A stretch of DNA of 37,938 bases from an uncultured Cetobacterium sp. (lineage in GTDB: Bacteria; Fusobacteriota; Fusobacteriia; Fusobacteriales; Fusobacteriaceae). The notes below the pieces were generated by a model, which saw only the letters and a list, made by a program, of their open reading frames with translations, was not told where the DNA came from and ran no database searches. The position numbers were made by a program, and so were the translations under genes. The DNA is taken from positions 1 through 37,938 of the forward strand of contig NZ_CAMQXC010000010.1 in NCBI RefSeq assembly GCF_947038635.1. Direction: 5' to 3'. Each line of letters starts with the position of its first letter. The stretch's first letter is position 1. Positions 34,731-37,938 of this stretch are shown here, piece after piece.

Positions 34731-36611
34731 TTAAATTCCCCCTTTTTTTAATATTGGCTTTAAAAACAGTGTACAAAGTGGAGCTATATTTATTGAAATA
34801 GAGAAAGGTTGATCATCTAGCTCTCTATTCATAGGTTTGATAATTTCACTATTAACTTGGTTACTACCGCCAAAAATATCTTTATCACTATTAAAAACTT
34901 CCATATACTCAAACATCCTTGGAACACCAATAGAGTGATTTATATACTCATTTTTAGTAAAGTTACAAACAACTAAAATAAAATCCTCTAAATTATCTCC
35001 TTTTCTTATAAATGTTATAAGTTTTTGAGTGTGATTTTTATGATTAACCCACTGGAATCCATCAGAAGTTGAATCTTTTCCCCAAAGAGCTGGTTCTGAT
35101 TTATAAAATTCATTAAGTTTGCTAACATAAGTTTTTAAAGAATCATGTTGTGGATATTTTAAAAGTTTCCATTCTAACTCTTCATAATATCTCCATTCGA
35201 TAAATTGACCAAATTCCCCTCCCATAAAAAGAAGTTTTTTTCCAGGATGCCCAAACATGAATCCATAAAACATTCTAAGAGAATCAAATTTTTGAATATA
35301 ATCTCCGCTCATTTTATCAAGAAGTGATTTTTTTCCATGTACCACTTCATCGTGAGATAAGGCTAGTATAAAGTTTTCGCTAAAAGCATACATAATAGAG
35401 AATGTTAAAAGATTATGATTTTTCTCTCGTTCACATGGGGTATAAGACATATATTTCAACATATCATTCATCCATCCCATATTCCATTTGTAGTTAAATC
35501 CAAGGCCTCCTTTATATGTAGGAGCTGTTACTAAAGGCCAAGATGTTGCTTCTTCAGCAATCATAAGTGGGTTTTTGTAAAGTTTAAAAATTGTTTCGTT
35601 GAGTGTTCTTAGAAAATCGATAGCTTCTAACTTAGCATCTCCACCAAGTGAGTTTTTAAGACCTATTTTTTCACGTCCATACTCAAGGTATAAAAGGTTT
35701 GAGACTGCATCAGCACGAATTCCATCAATATGAAAATGTTCAAATAAAAATGTTGCACTTGATAATAAAAAGTTTCTGACAAAGGGTTTAGTAAAATCAA
35801 AGTTAGCAGTTCCCCAAGTTGGGTTTTCCCCTAAAATTTCGTTTTCGTATTCAAAAAGAGGTGTTCCGTCAAATCTATATAGACCATGGGCATCTTTACA
35901 AAAATGTCCAGGGACCCAGTCTAAAATGACTCCAATTCCAGCTTTATGGCATTCATTAACAAGATATTTAAAATCTTCAGGGGAGCCATAACGACTTGTG
36001 ATAGAGAAATATCCAACTCCTTGATATCCCCAAGATGTATCTAAAGGATGTTCCGTGAGAGGAAGGATTTCAATATGAGTAAAACCTGTTTCTAAAATAT
36101 ATGGAACAAGCTTTTTAGCAATTTCTCGGTAGTTGAGAAACTCTCTTCCATCTTCAGGGCCATCTCCACGGTTATAATTTCTTTTCCAAGAACCTAAATG
36201 TAGTTCATAAATACTGATAGGTTTACTGTAAAGATTTTCTGAAGCTCTTTTTTCTAGCCATTTTTCATCTTCCCATGGAAAAGATTTAAAAGGGTTATAA
36301 ACAATAGAAGCAGTATTAGGTCGAACTTCAGAATAAAAGGCAAAGGGATCGCTTTTCATAAATATTTTTTGATTTTTATCAGCAATCATATATTTATAAA
36401 TTGTTCCCTCTTTTAAATTAGGAATAAAAAGAGTCCAAACTCCAGTATGAATATCTTTATTCATATAATTTTTTTTACCATTCCAATCATTGAAATCTCC
36501 AACGACTGAAACTTTCATAGCGTTAGGTGCCCAAAGAGTAAATAAAACTCCATCAACACCATCATTTTTTTTCAGATGAGAACCGAAAGTTTTATAAAGA
36601 GTATAATTCAT
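34731..36611 (-). CDS. glgB: 1,4-alpha-glucan branching enzyme
   Basis: The 626-residue GH13 branching enzyme adds alpha-1,6 branches to glycogen. An N-terminal CBM48 domain ([20 protein letters not shown], about residues 24-43) precedes [11 protein letters not shown] and the catalytic barrel. Catalytic residues are the Asp in [13 protein letters not shown], the Glu in [10 protein letters not shown] and the Asp in [19 protein letters not shown] is also present. Length matches short GlgB (about 630). GGGGGG precedes the ATG by 6 bases. It is the first gene of the operon glgB-glgC-glgD-glgA-glgP-GH13. Confidence 0.96.
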   Translation of the reverse strand: MNYTLYKTFGSHLKKNDGVDGVLFTLWAPNAMKVSVVGDFNDWNGKKNYMNKDIHTGVWTLFIPNLKEGTIYKYMIADKNQKIFMKSDPFAFYSEVRPNTASIVYNPFKSFPWEDEKWLEKRASENLYSKPISIYELHLGSWKRNYNRGDGPEDGREFLNYREIAKKLVPYILETGFTHIEILPLTEHPLDTSWGYQGVGYFSITSRYGSPEDFKYLVNECHKAGIGVILDWVPGHFCKDAHGLYRFDGTPLFEYENEILGENPTWGTANFDFTKPFVRNFLLSSATFLFEHFHIDGIRADAVSNLLYLEYGREKIGLKNSLGGDAKLEAIDFLRTLNETIFKLYKNPLMIAEEATSWPLVTAPTYKGGLGFNYKWNMGWMNDMLKYMSYTPCEREKNHNLLTFSIMYAFSENFILALSHDEVVHGKKSLLDKMSGDYIQKFDSLRMFYGFMFGHPGKKLLFMGGEFGQFIEWRYYEELEWKLLKYPQHDSLKTYVSKLNEFYKSEPALWGKDSTSDGFQWVNHKNHTQKLITFIRKGDNLEDFILVVCNFTKNEYINHSIGVPRMFEYMEVFNSDKDIFGGSNQVNSEIIKPMNRELDDQPFSISINIAPLCTLFLKPILKKGGI

Positions 36612-36644
36612 AGAAATCCCCCCTTTTTTCCAAAAATTTTAATT

Positions 36645-36650
36645 ATTATA
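36645..36650 (-). promoter_or_regulatory. -10 box of the glycogen operon
   Basis: TATAAT on the minus strand, about 34 bases before the glgB ATG; no clear -35 box at 17 bases, so an activator may be needed. Confidence 0.45.
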
Positions 36651-36837
36651 ATATATTATTTTGAAAAAAGATACATCTTTCCTTTATAAAAATAAAAAAA
36701 AATTTCCAAATTAAAAAAAGAAAGTGAAGGAATATTTTGTATTAAATTTATTTAGTATAAAATAAAAAGAAAATATCTATACCAAAGGTATGATATTGTG
36801 TTATATTTTAACTGAAAAAATAAGGAGAGGGGAAAAG

Positions 36838-37467
36838 ATGAAAATATTAAAGTATTTATTAGTGGCATGTATGATGACTATGTCTATTTTTGCTCAGGAA
36901 ACAAAGAGAATAGCTCTAACTTTTGATGATGGTCCAAAAGCTAAAATAACAGAGGAAATTTTAGAAGTTTTAAATGAAAACAATGCAAAGGCAACATTTT
37001 TTATTTTAGGAACAAATGGAAAAAGATATCCAAAAATTTTAGAAAAAATATATGATGGTGGACATCAAATTGCAAACCACTCATATAATCATCCAAATTT
37101 AAAAAAATTACCAATGAATGATGTAAAAAAAGAACTTGAAAGTACAAATAAAATTATTATAAGTGTAACAAATAAAAAAGTTGTATACTTTAGACCTCCA
37201 TATGGTGCTTTAGGAAAAACTCAAAAAGAGGAGTTAAAAAAGAGTTTAGGTATGGAGTCAGTTATGTGGAACATCTGTCCTAAAGATTGGGAAAAACCAT
37301 CTGATGCAGATTATATAGCTAAGTTTTTAGTAGAAAATGCAAAGGATAATGGGATAGTATTGTTGCATGACTATGGAAAGACTGCTCAGGCTCTAAAAGT
37401 AGCTATTCCTCAATTAAAAGCTAAAGGTTTTGAGTTTGTAACAGTTGAAGAGCTAAATAAGAAATAA
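36838..37467 (+). CDS. Secreted polysaccharide (peptidoglycan/chitooligosaccharide-type) deacetylase
   Basis: The 209-residue protein has a signal peptide (MKILKYLLVACMMTMSIFA) and a NodB-homology domain. Motif 1 is TFDDGP (catalytic base and metal Asp), motif 2 HSYNHPNL (metal His pair), motif 3 RPPYGA, and a late VLLHDYG supplies the His of motif 5. Such enzymes remove N-acetyl groups from peptidoglycan or other GlcNAc polymers in the periplasm. I start at the ATG with AGGAGAGGGG just ahead and a proper signal peptide; an in-frame ATG 48 bases upstream gives neither. Substrate cannot be read from sequence. Confidence 0.88.
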   Translation: MKILKYLLVACMMTMSIFAQETKRIALTFDDGPKAKITEEILEVLNENNAKATFFILGTNGKRYPKILEKIYDGGHQIANHSYNHPNLKKLPMNDVKKELESTNKIIISVTNKKVVYFRPPYGALGKTQKEELKKSLGMESVMWNICPKDWEKPSDADYIAKFLVENAKDNGIVLLHDYGKTAQALKVAIPQLKAKGFEFVTVEELNKK

Positions 37468-37486
37468 AAAAAATTAATAAAAAAGC

Positions 37487-37515
37487 TTTACTTTTTAATA
37501 AAAAACATGTATAAT
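37487..37515 (+). promoter_or_regulatory. Promoter of the cold-shock protein gene
   Basis: TTTACT (37487-37492), 17 bases, TATAAT (37510-37515). Start near 37522 gives an untranslated leader of about 125 bases. Confidence 0.65.
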
Positions 37516-37521
37516 AATTCT

Positions 37522-37646
37522 AGATTAATAATATGAGTTTTAAAATTTTTAGAAGAGAAACCTATAGGTAACTTGAGTTTGTTTAACCTCTGATTTAAAG
37601 ATTAAGATTTGTAGAGTTATAAAAAATAATTTTATGGAGGTATCAA
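37522..37646 (+). promoter_or_regulatory. Long 5' leader of the csp mRNA
   Basis: The leader is long relative to its 66-codon gene, as in cspA-type mRNAs. It contains the 10-base palindrome ACCTATAGGT (37560-37569), whose AGGT could alternatively pair with ACCT at about 37586-37589, suggesting two exclusive folds. GGAGG lies 7 bases before the ATG. Confidence 0.4.
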
Positions 37647-37847
37647 ATGAAAGGTACTGTTAAATGGTTTAACGAAGAAAAAGGATTTGGATTTATCACT
37701 GGTGAGGACGGGAAAGATGTATTCGCACACTTCTCTCAAATCAAGAAAGATGGATTCAAGAAGTTAGTAGAAGGAGAAGAAGTAACTTTTGACGTAGTTC
37801 AAGGTGAAAGAGGACCTCAAGCATCTAACATCGTAACTGTAAAGTAA
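37647..37847 (+). CDS. csp: Cold-shock protein, CspA family
   Basis: This 66-residue OB-fold protein binds single-stranded RNA and DNA and acts as an RNA chaperone. RNP1 is KGFGFIT (residues 13-19) and RNP2 VFAHFS (26-31), with the usual [17 protein letters not shown] start and GPQASNI end. Length is standard. It is a single-gene unit with a strong promoter, long leader and intrinsic terminator. Confidence 0.97.
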   Translation: MKGTVKWFNEEKGFGFITGEDGKDVFAHFSQIKKDGFKKLVEGEEVTFDVVQGERGPQASNIVTVK

Positions 37848-37856
37848 TGATATTTT

Positions 37857-37889
37857 AAAGCCTTAGAAGATTTTCTAAGGCTTTTTTTT
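37857..37889 (+). terminator. Intrinsic terminator of csp
   Basis: A perfect 12-bp stem (37857-37868 with 37873-37884), loop GATT, followed by a T-run. The remaining bases to 37938 show no feature. Confidence 0.92.
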
Positions 37890-37938
37890 ATTATATAAGG
37901 AAATTATAGAAAAAATTTAGGCAAAAAAATACTGAAAA

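Noticed and set aside
37465-37500. Terminator after the polysaccharide deacetylase gene
   Set aside because: The A/T-rich partial repeat there does not form a GC-containing stem; it overlaps the csp promoter instead.

Overview
The window looks like chromosomal DNA of a Fusobacteriota member (Cetobacterium- or Fusobacterium-like). The base composition is very AT-rich, Shine-Dalgarno sites are strong, and AGA is the main arginine codon. A FomA-type major outer-membrane protein and other outer-membrane barrels sit among Gram-positive-like metabolic genes (lactose/cellobiose-family PTS, a clostridial-type glycogen operon). I see no tRNA, rRNA, IS element, prophage or CRISPR array.

Layout. 1-640: a GroES-type cochaperonin with no GroEL attached, and a structured RNA locus upstream of it. 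641-3187: a ROK regulator and a FomA-like porin. 3251-6490: glycerol dehydrogenase and DNA ligase, transcribed divergently. 6564-12542: a split phosphotransferase locus. EIIB, an outer-membrane porin and EIIC lie on the minus strand; a MupG/DUF871-type 6-phospho-glycosidase and EIIA lie on the plus strand; a Rep_3-like winged-helix protein lies between the two arms. 12598-18751: Dps, an IclR regulator coupled to a lipoprotein, hybrid cluster protein (hcp) under a perfect FNR/CRP-type palindrome, KDG kinase with KDPG aldolase, and carbonic anhydrase. 18885-24113: an MscS channel, an outer-membrane barrel, and a DUF2147 protein translationally coupled to a one-module C-A-T nonribosomal peptide synthetase. 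24152-26296: a polar amino-acid ABC transporter behind a leader-peptide attenuator. 26696-36611: a compact glycogen operon (glgB-glgC-glgD-glgA-glgP-GH13). 36838-37847: a secreted polysaccharide deacetylase and a cold-shock protein.

How the genes fit together. The PTS locus encodes a whole path: porin, EIIA/EIIB/EIIC and a cytoplasmic hydrolase for a 6-phosphorylated disaccharide. A motif ATTWGACGA followed by an A-tract lies in the same orientation 18 and 28 bases upstream of the -35 boxes of the two arms, and its core recurs in the leader of the Rep_3-like gene. That suggests the Rep_3-like protein is the local regulator. The glycogen operon covers synthesis and breakdown of storage glucan. 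KDG kinase and KDPG aldolase feed ketodeoxygluconate into pyruvate and glyceraldehyde 3-phosphate.

The points I rate highest are the operator/Rep_3-like/PTS arrangement, the NRPS whose A-domain code reads as asparagine, the Arg/Asn-rich leader-peptide attenuator, and the short RNA locus near the orphan groES. All assignments come from reading the sequence; no database or folding search was run.
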